Positions 31,976-41,100 of a DNA stretch of 60,056 bases are shown piece by piece. The translations under genes and the position numbers were made by a program. Position 1 is the first letter of the stretch, and the number at the start of each line of letters is the position of its first letter. The notes beneath the pieces are model-generated. The model made no database searches and was not told the origin of the DNA. It saw only the letters and a program-made list of their open reading frames with translations. Source of the stretch: Clostridia bacterium (GTDB lineage: Bacteria > Bacillota > Clostridia > Oscillospirales > Acutalibacteraceae); NCBI GenBank assembly GCA_017544665.1, contig JAFYDS010000052.1:1-60056 (forward strand). The letters are read 5' to 3'.

Positions 31976-32824
31976 TTAAATGTGCAGAATAAACTTATCC
32001 TGATTCCGATAGAACAGCCAGAAGCCGACGATCACGGTCACAACAGCAAACGCCGCCGTGTAATACATCAGCACCATATCCCAGTTTTTCGAAAACTCGT
32101 TGCCCCAGATGACGGCGGCGCGGAACATGCTCACCAGACCGTACAGCGGATTGATTTTCAAAATGCGCAGCTGCATGCTGCCCTCCACAAAGTTCAGCCG
32201 GCTCGGGTGATAGACGATCGGCGTCAGATAGAACAGCAGCAGACAGAACACGTCGTAGAGGTTCTCCACGTCCTTGAAGAAGACCGAGACCGTCGCGAGG
32301 ATCATCCCGACGCCGAGCGAGAGCACCAGCGTGATCAGGATCGGCACGATCGTATAGACGACGCGCCAGGTGACGGAGATCGGGTCCATGCCCCGCAGAT
32401 TGAAGAACAGGATAACGACCACAAGGACCGACAGGGAGATCAGGAACGTCACGAAAGCGGACAGCACCGACGAAAGCGGATAGATGTACTTCGGAACATA
32501 GACCTTTTTGATCATGGATGCCTGCCGGCGGATCGAGGTCATGGCGCGCTTGGTCGCCGTGGTATAGAAGTTGAACAGCAACCGGCCGCAAAGCAGATAG
32601 ACCGGGTAGTTGACGACCTTGCTGCTGTCTTTGCCGAAGACGTTCATGAACACGAACGCGAGCACGATCATCGTCAAAAGCGGCTGCAGAAACGTCCAGA
32701 AGATACCCAGTACGGAGTTGCGGTATTGCAGTTTGATGTTTTTATTCACCAGTTCCCGCAGCAAAAACCGATACTTCATAAAGTTATCGATATGGGATCT
32801 CGCGGCGGTTTTGATTCTGTTCAA
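31976..32824 (-). CDS. Polysaccharide ABC exporter permease (TagG/RfbA-type, ABC-2)
   Basis: A 282-residue ABC-2 permease with six transmembrane helices. The N-terminus (about 1-40) has the amphipathic segment LRELVNKNIKLQYRNSVLG typical of TagG/Wzm/RfbA, followed by IFWTFLQPLLTMIVLAFVF. Other signatures are LLCGRLLFNFYTTATKRAM and FYLTPIVYHPSRL. It transports a lipid-linked glycan across the membrane with the ATPase encoded 13 bp downstream. The start is probably TTG 32824 or the adjacent GTG 32827, after AAGGAGG; no ATG has a ribosome binding site. An apparent longer frame to 32977 runs over the promoter at 32885-32913. Confidence 0.9.
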   Translation of the reverse strand: MNRIKTAARSHIDNFMKYRFLLRELVNKNIKLQYRNSVLGIFWTFLQPLLTMIVLAFVFMNVFGKDSSKVVNYPVYLLCGRLLFNFYTTATKRAMTSIRRQASMIKKVYVPKYIYPLSSVLSAFVTFLISLSVLVVVILFFNLRGMDPISVTWRVVYTIVPILITLVLSLGVGMILATVSVFFKDVENLYDVFCLLLFYLTPIVYHPSRLNFVEGSMQLRILKINPLYGLVSMFRAAVIWGNEFSKNWDMVLMYYTAAFAVVTVIVGFWLFYRNQDKFILHI

Positions 32825-32884
32825 CACGACCCCTCCTTCGTATTGCGCTGCGTCGAAATGACGGAATTCTTTTGGGGATTTATT

Positions 32885-32913
32885 ATTATACCACAATCCG
32901 CTCTGCTTGACAA
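32885..32913 (-). promoter_or_regulatory. Promoter of the exporter-dnaD-dnaI operon
   Basis: TTGTCA (32908-32913), 17 nt ending TTGTGG, TATAAT (32885-32890) on the minus strand. No other promoter is visible between the four genes, which are spaced 12-17 bp apart. Confidence 0.85.
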
Positions 32914-33006
32914 GTGGGAACCGAGAGTTTTTGCCGCCGCGGCGTATAACCGCGCGAAAACCGGGCAACACTATCACGAAAGCAAAACGGAAAGGATGGT
33001 TGCTGC

Positions 33007-33438
33007 ATGAATGAAGAAAGCATCGGCCTGCTGCAGGCCTGCGACAGCGGAACGAAAACGGGAATGAATTCGATCCGCGCCGTGCTCGACAAGGTGCGGA
33101 ACGTCGAGCTGCTGCGGCTGCTGACCCACTCGATGGAGACCCACGAAAAGCTCGGCAAGGAGATCATGGCGCTGCTCGAGACCGCGCAGCAGGAAGGGCG
33201 CGACCCCTCCGCGATGGCGCGCATCGGCGCATGGTTCAAGATCAGCATGGAACTGCTGATGGAGCCGACCGACCAGACCGTCGCCGACCTGATCACCGAC
33301 GGGTGCAACATGGGCGTCAAGCAGATCTCGGTCTATTTCAACCGCTATCCGAACGCAGATCCGAAGGTCAAGGCGATCGCGGACCGGCTGCGGATCGAGG
33401 AAGAGCAGCTCGCCAAACAGCTGCGGCTCTATCTCTAA
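33007..33438 (+). CDS. Small all-helical protein of unknown function
   Basis: A 143-residue soluble protein starting MNEESIGLLQACDSGTKTGM. ATG 33007 follows GAAAGGATGG. It is predicted to be nearly all helical: RAVLDKVRNVELLRLLTHSM, then KLGKEIMALLETAQQ, then MARIGAWFKISMELLM, then VADLITDGCNMGVKQISVYF. The amphipathic spacing and the single Cys near each half resemble four-helix-bundle proteins such as the DUF2383 group, but I cannot assign it. It has no signal peptide. It is transcribed towards the alpha-galactosidase gene and the two overlap by three bases at their stop codons (33435-33438). No clear promoter was found in the 93 bp upstream. Confidence 0.75.
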   Translation: MNEESIGLLQACDSGTKTGMNSIRAVLDKVRNVELLRLLTHSMETHEKLGKEIMALLETAQQEGRDPSAMARIGAWFKISMELLMEPTDQTVADLITDGCNMGVKQISVYFNRYPNADPKVKAIADRLRIEEEQLAKQLRLYL

Positions 33439-34715
33439 GCGAGCCGCACCGCGAGACAGCCGTGCGCCGGAAGCGCCGCGGACAGAACGCCGTCTTTGAC
33501 TTTGCCGCGCGCGCCCGTCCAAAGATCGGTCGTCTCGTACGTTTTCCGGAATCCGTATCGCGTCAGATCGACCGATACGGTGCTTTCTTTGTCCGCGAGG
33601 TTGAACAGCGCGAGGATGTCGCGCCCCTGTTTGTCGCGGCACGCCCAGACCGCTTCGTCAGCCGTGCGGAAGAGCTGGCGGTTGTCGGTGGAACTGCGGT
33701 CGAGCGAAAGGATGGCATCGTTCGTGATCAGCGCGAGGTCCGCCGGCGTGTTGTCGCGCAATTCGCCGCCGAGCATCAGGGGCGAGCGGAAGATGCACCA
33801 GAGCGTGAGCATCGTGCGTTGCTCGTCGGGCGTGAAGTTGGTCGGGCGGTCCTTGTCGCCGAGGTAGCGCGCGTTTTTGCAAAGCCGTCCGAGCGGCAGC
33901 ATATCGCAGTCCGGCCAGCAGCCGGCGGAGCGGTAGTCGTTCCACGCTTCGCAGCGCTCGAACATTGCGTACAGCTTGTCCCAGTGGTCCCAGAAGTCGC
34001 CGGTCATCCGCCACATATTGGCGTGCTGCCGCAGATGCGCGGCGTTCTCGGTCCGCGCCGGACCGGGCGACAGGCTGAGCACCATCTCTCTGCCGCAGCG
34101 GTCGATCGCGCGGCGGATCAGCTCGATCTCCTCCTTCGCGGAATAGGGGCAGTCCGGACGGAACTCCGTCACGGCGATGTCGTCCACCTTGACGAAATCG
34201 ACGCCCCACGACGCGTACAGCGAAAAGAGGCTGTCGTAATATGCCTGCGCGCCGTCCTTGTGCGGGTCCACGCCGTACATGTCGGTGTTCCAGCTGCAGA
34301 TCGAATACGGGTGCGCGATCTCGCGGGCGGTGCGGTCGCTGCCGAAAATCGGCGTGTTGCGGTGGACCGCCTGCCGCGGAATGCCGCGCAGGATATGGAT
34401 CCCGAACTTGAGCCCCATGGCGTGGATCTCGTCCGCGATCGGCCCGAAGCCGCGCGGGAAGCGGTTCGGCGCCGGCAAAAGGCGGCCGTAACCGTCCATA
34501 CAAAGGTCGGCGAAGGGGTGGTAGTCGTTGGAATCCGCCGTCGGCTCGTACCACTGGATGTCGCAGACGACGTATTCCCAGCCGTATGGCTTCAGGTGCG
34601 CCGCGATATAAGCGGCGTTGCCGAGCAGCTGTTTTTCGTTCACGGACGCGCCGTAGCAGTCCCAGCTGTTCCAACCCATCGGCGGACGCAAGGCAGCTTT
34701 GTCTTTTGGCAGCAT
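33435..34715 (-). CDS. Alpha-galactosidase, glycoside hydrolase family 27
   Basis: A 426-residue GH27 enzyme, cytosolic because no signal peptide is present. The N-terminal PPMGWNSWDCYGASVNE (about 12-28) is the family signature. The nucleophile is the Asp in FVKVDDIA (about 182-189) and the acid/base is in the SAGCWPDCDMLPLG segment (about 265-278). A C-terminal beta-sandwich follows (about 330-426). It hydrolyses terminal alpha-D-galactosides, or in some subfamilies beta-L-arabinopyranosides, from imported oligosaccharides. ATG 34715 follows GGGAGGGGAGTGC; a long upstream in-frame extension runs through the promoter and an intergenic repeat and is not coding. It is a single-gene unit with its own promoter. 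Confidence 0.93.
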   Translation of the reverse strand: MLPKDKAALRPPMGWNSWDCYGASVNEKQLLGNAAYIAAHLKPYGWEYVVCDIQWYEPTADSNDYHPFADLCMDGYGRLLPAPNRFPRGFGPIADEIHAMGLKFGIHILRGIPRQAVHRNTPIFGSDRTAREIAHPYSICSWNTDMYGVDPHKDGAQAYYDSLFSLYASWGVDFVKVDDIAVTEFRPDCPYSAKEEIELIRRAIDRCGREMVLSLSPGPARTENAAHLRQHANMWRMTGDFWDHWDKLYAMFERCEAWNDYRSAGCWPDCDMLPLGRLCKNARYLGDKDRPTNFTPDEQRTMLTLWCIFRSPLMLGGELRDNTPADLALITNDAILSLDRSSTDNRQLFRTADEAVWACRDKQGRDILALFNLADKESTVSVDLTRYGFRKTYETTDLWTGARGKVKDGVLSAALPAHGCLAVRLA

Positions 34716-34739
34716 AAGCACTCCCCTCCCTTTGCTTCT

Positions 34740-34768
34740 ATTGTAGCAAGGGACGCAGGGGAAGTCAA
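34740..34768 (-). promoter_or_regulatory. Promoter of the alpha-galactosidase gene
   Basis: TTGACT (34763-34768), 17 nt ending TTGC, TACAAT (34740-34745) on the minus strand. Confidence 0.85.
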
Positions 34769-34805
34769 TATAAACACGGTTTTTCCTCCGTGACAGGCAT
34801 AAACG

Positions 34806-34876
34806 AACAGAGCGCAGGTGGTTTCCTGCGCCCTGTTTATATAAGAATCGTTTGTTTTCCTTTTCGTTCTTCGCGA
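34806..34876 (-). repeat. Partial extra unit of the structured repeat
   Basis: A 71-bp partial unit next to copy 2. It holds a terminator-like hairpin (34806-34837) and the A-rich arm followed by CGCGAAGAAC in the same order as 35019-35090. In the minus-strand RNA the stem has a G-U pair where the plus strand would have A opposite C. Confidence 0.75.
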
Positions 34877-34890
34877 CGGAAAGGGCGGAT

Positions 34891-35092
34891 GGATTTCGAT
34901 GAAGACGGCGTTTTCTTCGCCCGAAGGCTGTACTGGTGTACGCCGAGGGCGAAAAAACGCCGAGAAAAGAAAAACAAAAACGGGTATGGGCGAAGCCCAT
35001 CCAAAGACACCATAAAAGAACAAAGCGCAGGTCGTTGTCTGCGCTCTGTTGTACAATGGATTGATTGTTTTTCTTTTCGTTCTTCGCGAAAT
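34891..35092 (-). repeat. Structured intergenic repeat, copy 2
   Basis: About 202 bp matching 10073-10270. It contains the TTCGCCC/GGGCGAA hairpin (34914-34952), the hairpin ATGGGC/GCCCAT with loop GAA (34986-35000), complementary A-rich and T-rich arms (near 34962 and 35066) and a terminator-like hairpin at 35019-35050. It sits between the end of the giant gene and the promoter of the next gene, in the same orientation relative to both genes as copy 1. With the extra unit it fills most of the 463-bp gap 34716-35178. Confidence 0.88.
35019..35050 (-). terminator. Secondary terminator-like hairpin in repeat copy 2
   Basis: On the minus strand AACAGAGCGCAG, 8-nt loop, CTGCGCTTTGTT, then CTTTTATGG. 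One pair is G-U in this strand and would be an A-C mismatch in the other. Confidence 0.6.
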
Positions 35093-35106
35093 GCATCCGC
35101 CCCGAG

Positions 35107-35139
35107 AAAAGCCCCCTGACTCTTTCGAGCCAAGGGGCT
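35107..35139 (-). terminator. Intrinsic terminator of the giant gene
   Basis: On the minus strand AGCCCCTTGGCTC, loop GAAA, GAGTCAGGGGGCT, then TTTC. It lies 40 bp after the stop codon of the giant gene. Confidence 0.85.
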
Positions 35140-35178
35140 TGTTGTGGTTTATGCGTGTGTTTTACCTTTCAGCTTTGC

Positions 35179-38100
35179 TCAGCGGCCGAAGCGGAAGAGC
35201 TTCGCGAAGAAGTTCCGGATCGCCTGGATCAGCTTCTGGAACCAGTTCAGCGACTTCTGGGTGTTTTCAACCGTCTGCTGAACTTCTTGCTGCGCTTCGT
35301 GGTATTCTTCATCCGTACCAACGGTTTCTTTCCAGACGCCCGTGATGGATTCCATCGCATCCGCGATGCCTGCGTACATGCAGGTGTCGGGTCCGTCTGC
35401 CAGAGCCTGGAAGATCCGCTGGAGAATCGCCTTCACGTTGTTGACGTTGCCGTCGTAGGCTTCGTTGATCACGATGCCGAGACCGAGCAGTGAGAACAGC
35501 GAGGAGATGATGATTTCAGCCACGTGGTTCGCGTCGCAGGCGTTGAACATTTCGTTCACGCCGTAGCCGACCGCCTGTTCAGCGCCGCCGCCCGGAGCCA
35601 GATCGAAGACGTCGGACAGCCATCTGACGAGGGCTTCTTTGTTCTGCTGTTCGCCGAACATCTTGAGCAGCCAGGTCAGGACCAGCGTCAGCGTGTCACC
35701 CTTATCGGCGATGATCTTCGTCTGGGTGGTCTTCTGCGCTCTGCCTTCGTAGCCGACCGGATAGTTCGCGATGTAGGACGGAAGCTCGGACTTGCGCATC
35801 GCAACCGCGAAGGAGTTCGCAGCCTGCGAGCGGGACGTCGCAACTTCTGTCGTACCGTCAGCACCCTGACGCGCCAGCTTCGTCCAGTCGATTTCCGGAA
35901 TGTGGAAGCCGTACTTCGCGCCGAGGACATTGATGCCGATCTCGAAGCTGTTGAGCAGCTTGGACAGGTTCAGTTTCTCGGACAGGTCGATGTTGAAGAG
36001 TGTCAGGACTGTGTCAACGATCGTGAAGACCGGGGACAGCAGGTTGCGGACCGCCAGATAGAAGCCTTCGTTCGATACGAAGTATGCGAATGTCGGCAGG
36101 ATTTCTGCGAGTCTGTCAACCGGCTTGCCGAGGATCCAGTCGATCTGGTACGCCAGACGTTCCAGAATGTAGCCGAGCAGCTGCGTCTCGTCTGCCGCGT
36201 ACGCGGACTTGTAAGCCGCCAGGTTCTTGACATTGTTCGCGCTCAGGCCGAGTGCCTCAAGCAGCGGGATGATCGCGTAGTCATAGCCGTTGGAGCCCTT
36301 GATATCCACGATACCGAGCAGGTTGAGGGTTTCGCCCTCACCGATCAGCAGCAGTTCGAGGATGCCGTTGAGCGGGGTCAGGACCATAGCCAGCGTCTTC
36401 GCGAAGTTCTTGAGGTCGCCGTCTCTGAAGCCCCAGTTGGTGCCTTCGAAGGCCGGGACATCCGCCCACGAGGTCTTGCCTCTCAGGATCCGTTCACCGG
36501 TCGTCAGGCCGATGCGCTGATAGACTTCGTGGAAGTGTCCGACTGTCAGATCCAGTCTGCCGGCGTCGTCAAGATCCTTCAGCGTCTCAAGGATGCCGTT
36601 GATCTGTTCTGTGCTGATCAGCGGTACCACCTTGTCAAGGATCGTGTTGACGTTCGCGTTCGTCGCGATCTTGGTGTAAACCAGATCCTTCAGCGAGCCG
36701 ACATTGGCCATGCCGAGAATCTTGTTGATCAGGGCGTCAGCGTCTCTCGCGATGATGTCGGCGTTCGCCTTGGTCAGCGTGAAGTACGCTCTGTAATCGA
36801 AGCCGAGCGCGCCTTCCAGCGTGTGGTTCTGGATCGGGATGTTGACCGGATCGCCGAACAGACCGATGATCAGGTCGATGATCTTGGTCGGATCTTCGAT
36901 GATGTCCTCCACGATGCTGGACCACGGTTCCTCAAGCTCGATGCCGAACGCGTCAAGGATCGCGTGGACGTTGTCGGCGGTCAGGATCGCCTTCAGCAGG
37001 GCGATCAGCGAATCCGCCTTGTCGCCGACGACGTTCTTGTAGGTCGCGGTGTGCAGCGTGCTGTCAGCGTTGACATATTTGTCATACTTCGTGTCGAGCT
37101 TGCTGTTCACCTTGTCGCAGTAGCCGTCGTTGTCTGCGTCAGCCGCAGCCATCGCAGCCATTTCGAGCCAGTCGAAGTCGATCGTCAGGCCGAGCGGCGT
37201 GCCGTTTACCTCAAGGTTCGTCAGCAGGTTGGTCAGCAGGTCGTTGAGATCCTGCGCCTTCAAGGCGATCGAGATGCCGGCCGGGACGCCCGGATGCTCA
37301 ACGCCGATGTAGGTCGCGAGACCTTCGCCGCCGGCGAGCATATCACCGAGGTTGACCTGGATGGCGATCGGGATCAGACCGTCAACCGCTTCGATGAGGT
37401 TGTTGATCGGGGCGATCAGATTCGTGATGATGAGTTCAAGGTTGTCTTCACCGATCAGGTAGAAGAGGTTCGCAAGAATCGTCAGCAGCGTATCGATCGG
37501 TTTGTCAAGGATCTTGTCGACCTGCGCGAACAGCATGTCGAGGATCGGCTTCAGGCAGCTGCCTGCCGTGGATGCCGCCGATTCGTACTGGGCCTGAGTC
37601 TTCGCCTCAATGCCGAGTGCTTCAAGCAGCGGGATGATCGCGTAGTTGTAGCCGTCGCCGCCGAGGATGTTGATCTCGTCGAACGCGGTGATCTTCGCAC
37701 CGTTGTGCGTGCCGTCAGTCTCGAACGGGACGCGTTCCGTACCACCCATCAGGATGATCGCGAGGATACCGTCAAGCGGCTTGAGCATGTCGCAGATCAG
37801 GTTGCCGAGGTCATCCAGGTCGTCGATCTTCCAATCGAACTCGCCCGGATTCAGATGGAACTGTGTCTTCTGGACGGAGGTGGTGTGTCCTTCGTCGTCG
37901 GTCACTTCTTCCATCACCGGCGTCAGCGTGTACGGCGTCTCGTCGATCGTGGTCGACGGCATGCCGGCTGCGCCGTAGAAGGTCTTCTCTTCGCCGTCCG
38001 CCGTGTAGGTGTAGACGTACTTCAGATGGCTGTTGGCAACGTCAGCCCAGGTCTGAGACGAGCCGATCAGGGTGCTCAGTTCGCTGCTGAATGTGCCAGC

Positions 38101-41100
38101 CGTGAAGGCCTGCGGGTTGATGTCGATGCTTGTCAGGTTCGTGAACTGTCTGACATAGGTCATGACCATATCGATGGTGTCTGCCGGGAGACCAGCGAGC
38201 AGCGGGACGATCAGGTTGATCAGCGTGCTGCCGAGGTCAGCGTCAGCGATCAGACCGTAGACCAGTTCCTTCAGGTCGGTCGCTTCGATGCTCGGGATGA
38301 GACCGAAGATGGCCGGGATCAGCGCGTCGATCTTGGAGAGAAGGTTGTTCAGCTGTTCACGCTTGTTGCCTTCGCCGTCCAGACCGCTCGAAATCTTCGC
38401 AAACGGATCTTTCTCGTTGTAGGCCCTGTATTCGACAAGGTACTTCTTGAGCAGTTTCGTCAGGAGTCCGACCAAATCGTTCTGCTTGCCGGCAAGCGAC
38501 ATGATGATGTTGTAAACCGTGTTGGGTTCGCCTTCGTCATTCGTCGGCTCGATATTGAGCATATCGGCGAGAATGGTCAGGAAGTCTTCGCTCAGGACCG
38601 TGCCGAGGACGAACATGATGGTGTCGCCCAGTTCGACGTGCCACATCTTCTGCGGCGTGTAGGCGACGGTGTCGCCGATCGCGCTGCCGTCGTCATACTT
38701 GATGGCGGCGTACGCGAGGTCGCGGAAGAAGGTGTCGGGCAGCGCGTTGATCGCGCCGACTTCTTCGCCGGTCTCCTGATCCGTCACGGCGATCTTGCCG
38801 AGGAAGCCGTTGATGAGATCGATCAGCATCTTGCCGTTGTTGCCGGCGATGTTGATGATGTCATCCAGGCCGTAGCCGACGCCGTTGATCTTGATCAGAC
38901 CCTTGAGCAGGTTGTTGACCTGATCTCTGGTGATGATGTCGCTGACTGCGTCGAGGATGCCGAGAACCGGAGCGATCAGGTTCTGGATCGCCGGCGCGAC
39001 CGCGTCATTGGCGATGAAGTACGACAGGTTGCCGATGACGATGAGCAGCGTCTGGAACGGCGTGTCGCCGAGGCTCGGAAGCAGCGTGTCGACCAGATAG
39101 CCGATCACGTTTTCGAGGGCTGCGACACCGCTGTCGTTCGCGGCTGCCTTCTCTACTGCGCCGAGCTCTTCAAGGCCGAGACCCTTGAGCAGCAGCGGCA
39201 GGAGCGAGCGTTCGTATGCGTAACCGGCGGTCAGGCTGGTCACTTCCGTTCCGTTGGCGCGGATCGTCAGATCCTGGCCGGTCAGGACGAAGGAGAGTAC
39301 CGGATCGAGCGGCTTGAGCAGCGCGATGATCGCGTCAAGGAAGCCGTCCTTATCGGTGATGCCGGAGAAGATCGGGTCAACCGCATACTGCATGTTGCCT
39401 TCTTCATCTTCGCCGAGTTCGGTGACGTGCGCGGCCTTCACATCAGCCCACGTTTGTGCAGTGCCGATGTAGGCGATGACCGCATCGTTACCGGTTGCCG
39501 CCGCATAAGCCTGCGGGGCAAGGTTGATGCCGAGCAGATCGTTGAGCGCCGTCGTCAGGTCGCCGGACAGGAAGCCGCCGAGCGCCGGGATGAGCGCCGC
39601 TGTGATCTTATCCATCATCTCTTCGGTGAAGAGCTTGGAGTTCAGCAGGTAGTCGATGATGTCGGCAAGATCCGTCTTGTTCGCCGCGGCAAGATCCACG
39701 ATCAGTTCGGGCGGGTTCTCACCGGCCGCAATGATGTTGATCACTGCCGGCAGCGCCTTCTTGATGACTCTGTCGAGCGCCTGGATCGCGTCGTCGAGGC
39801 CGTCGGGCGCGCCGAGGTCGACTTCGTTCAGGTGCTTGAAGATGTACAGGAAGTTTTCGACGTCATAGCCGCCGGTCAGCAGCAGGATGACGGCAACGAT
39901 CAGGTTGTTGATCGCGTCCGGATTGTCGAGGATGTCTTCAATCGCCGTACGGATGCTTTCGTCGAGCGTATCCGGCAACAGCGCAAGGATCAGGTTTCTG
40001 ATCTCCGCGGTGTTATCCGGCGTCAGCAGGACGTCAAGCAGCGTGATGAACGTATCGGTCGGATCGCCGATGATGTTCTCGTACGCCTTGAAGCCTTCCG
40101 CAGCCTGTTCCTCAGCAGTGTAAGTCTGTTTTGTTTCAATCTTCAGCAGTTCAGCGCCGTTGGTGTTCTGTTCGGACGCAATCTTCGTCTTCGCCATCAT
40201 GGCGGCCACGGTGTTCCAGTTGATGTCAAGCGACAGGGAGATCGTGGTACCGTTGATGTCGAGCGAGCCGATGAGGCTGTTGACCAGTTCGATCAGCTTG
40301 TTCGGGGAGACGTCGATCGAGACGCCCGCCGGAATACCGGTGTGGGATTCGCCGAGGTAGGTCGTCACGATTTCGGCCGTCTCGCTGCCGAGGTTGTCAA
40401 GGTCGATGTTGATCGCGATCGGGTAAACGTCGTCGATTTCAACAGCAAGCTTGTTGATCGGGGCGAGCAGGTTCTCCGCGATCGTGTTGATACCGTCGGA
40501 GCCGATGAAGTAGAAGATATTCGCAAGTTTTTCAAGGAGCGTATTGACAGGCGCCGCCAGGATTTCCTTCACCACACCGACGACTTCGCCGAGGATGTAG
40601 TTGACGGACGAGCCTGTGCTTGCGACCTCCGCCTTGTACTCGGCGTAGGTCTTCGGCGCGATACCGAAGGCTTCGAGCAGCGGGATGATCGCGTAGTTGT
40701 AACCGTTGCCGCCGAAGACACGGATGTCAGCGCGGTCATCGGTCTCGTCTTCGAGGACGATGATCTGGCCTTCCTGAAGCAGGACCTTGAAGATGATGTC
40801 GAGCGGGAGCAGGAGGTCGGAAGCGAAGTTGACGATCGCATCGAGGTTATTCAGCTTCCAGTTGAACTCGTCGGCTGTGACATTCATCTTGGTCTGGCGT
40901 ACCTGGGCGCCGTCGTCCATGAGCGTCAGATCATAGGTCTTTGCGGTTTCGCCTTCGCCGAGGGTGATTACGGTTTCGCCGGCCTTCGCGTAGTAATCGT
41001 AGGTCTTCGCTTCCGCACCCTCGCCGACGGTGTAGGTGTAGTGATACATCGGAACCAGCGTGTAGGTACCGGCGTTGTCACCTTCTTCGATCGTGTAGGT

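Noticed and set aside
34716..35133. Frames with similar translations in both structured repeats (for example around 9930-10313 and 34837-35133)
   Set aside because: The similarity reflects the repeated DNA element. There is no ribosome binding site, and the frames cross hairpins and terminators.
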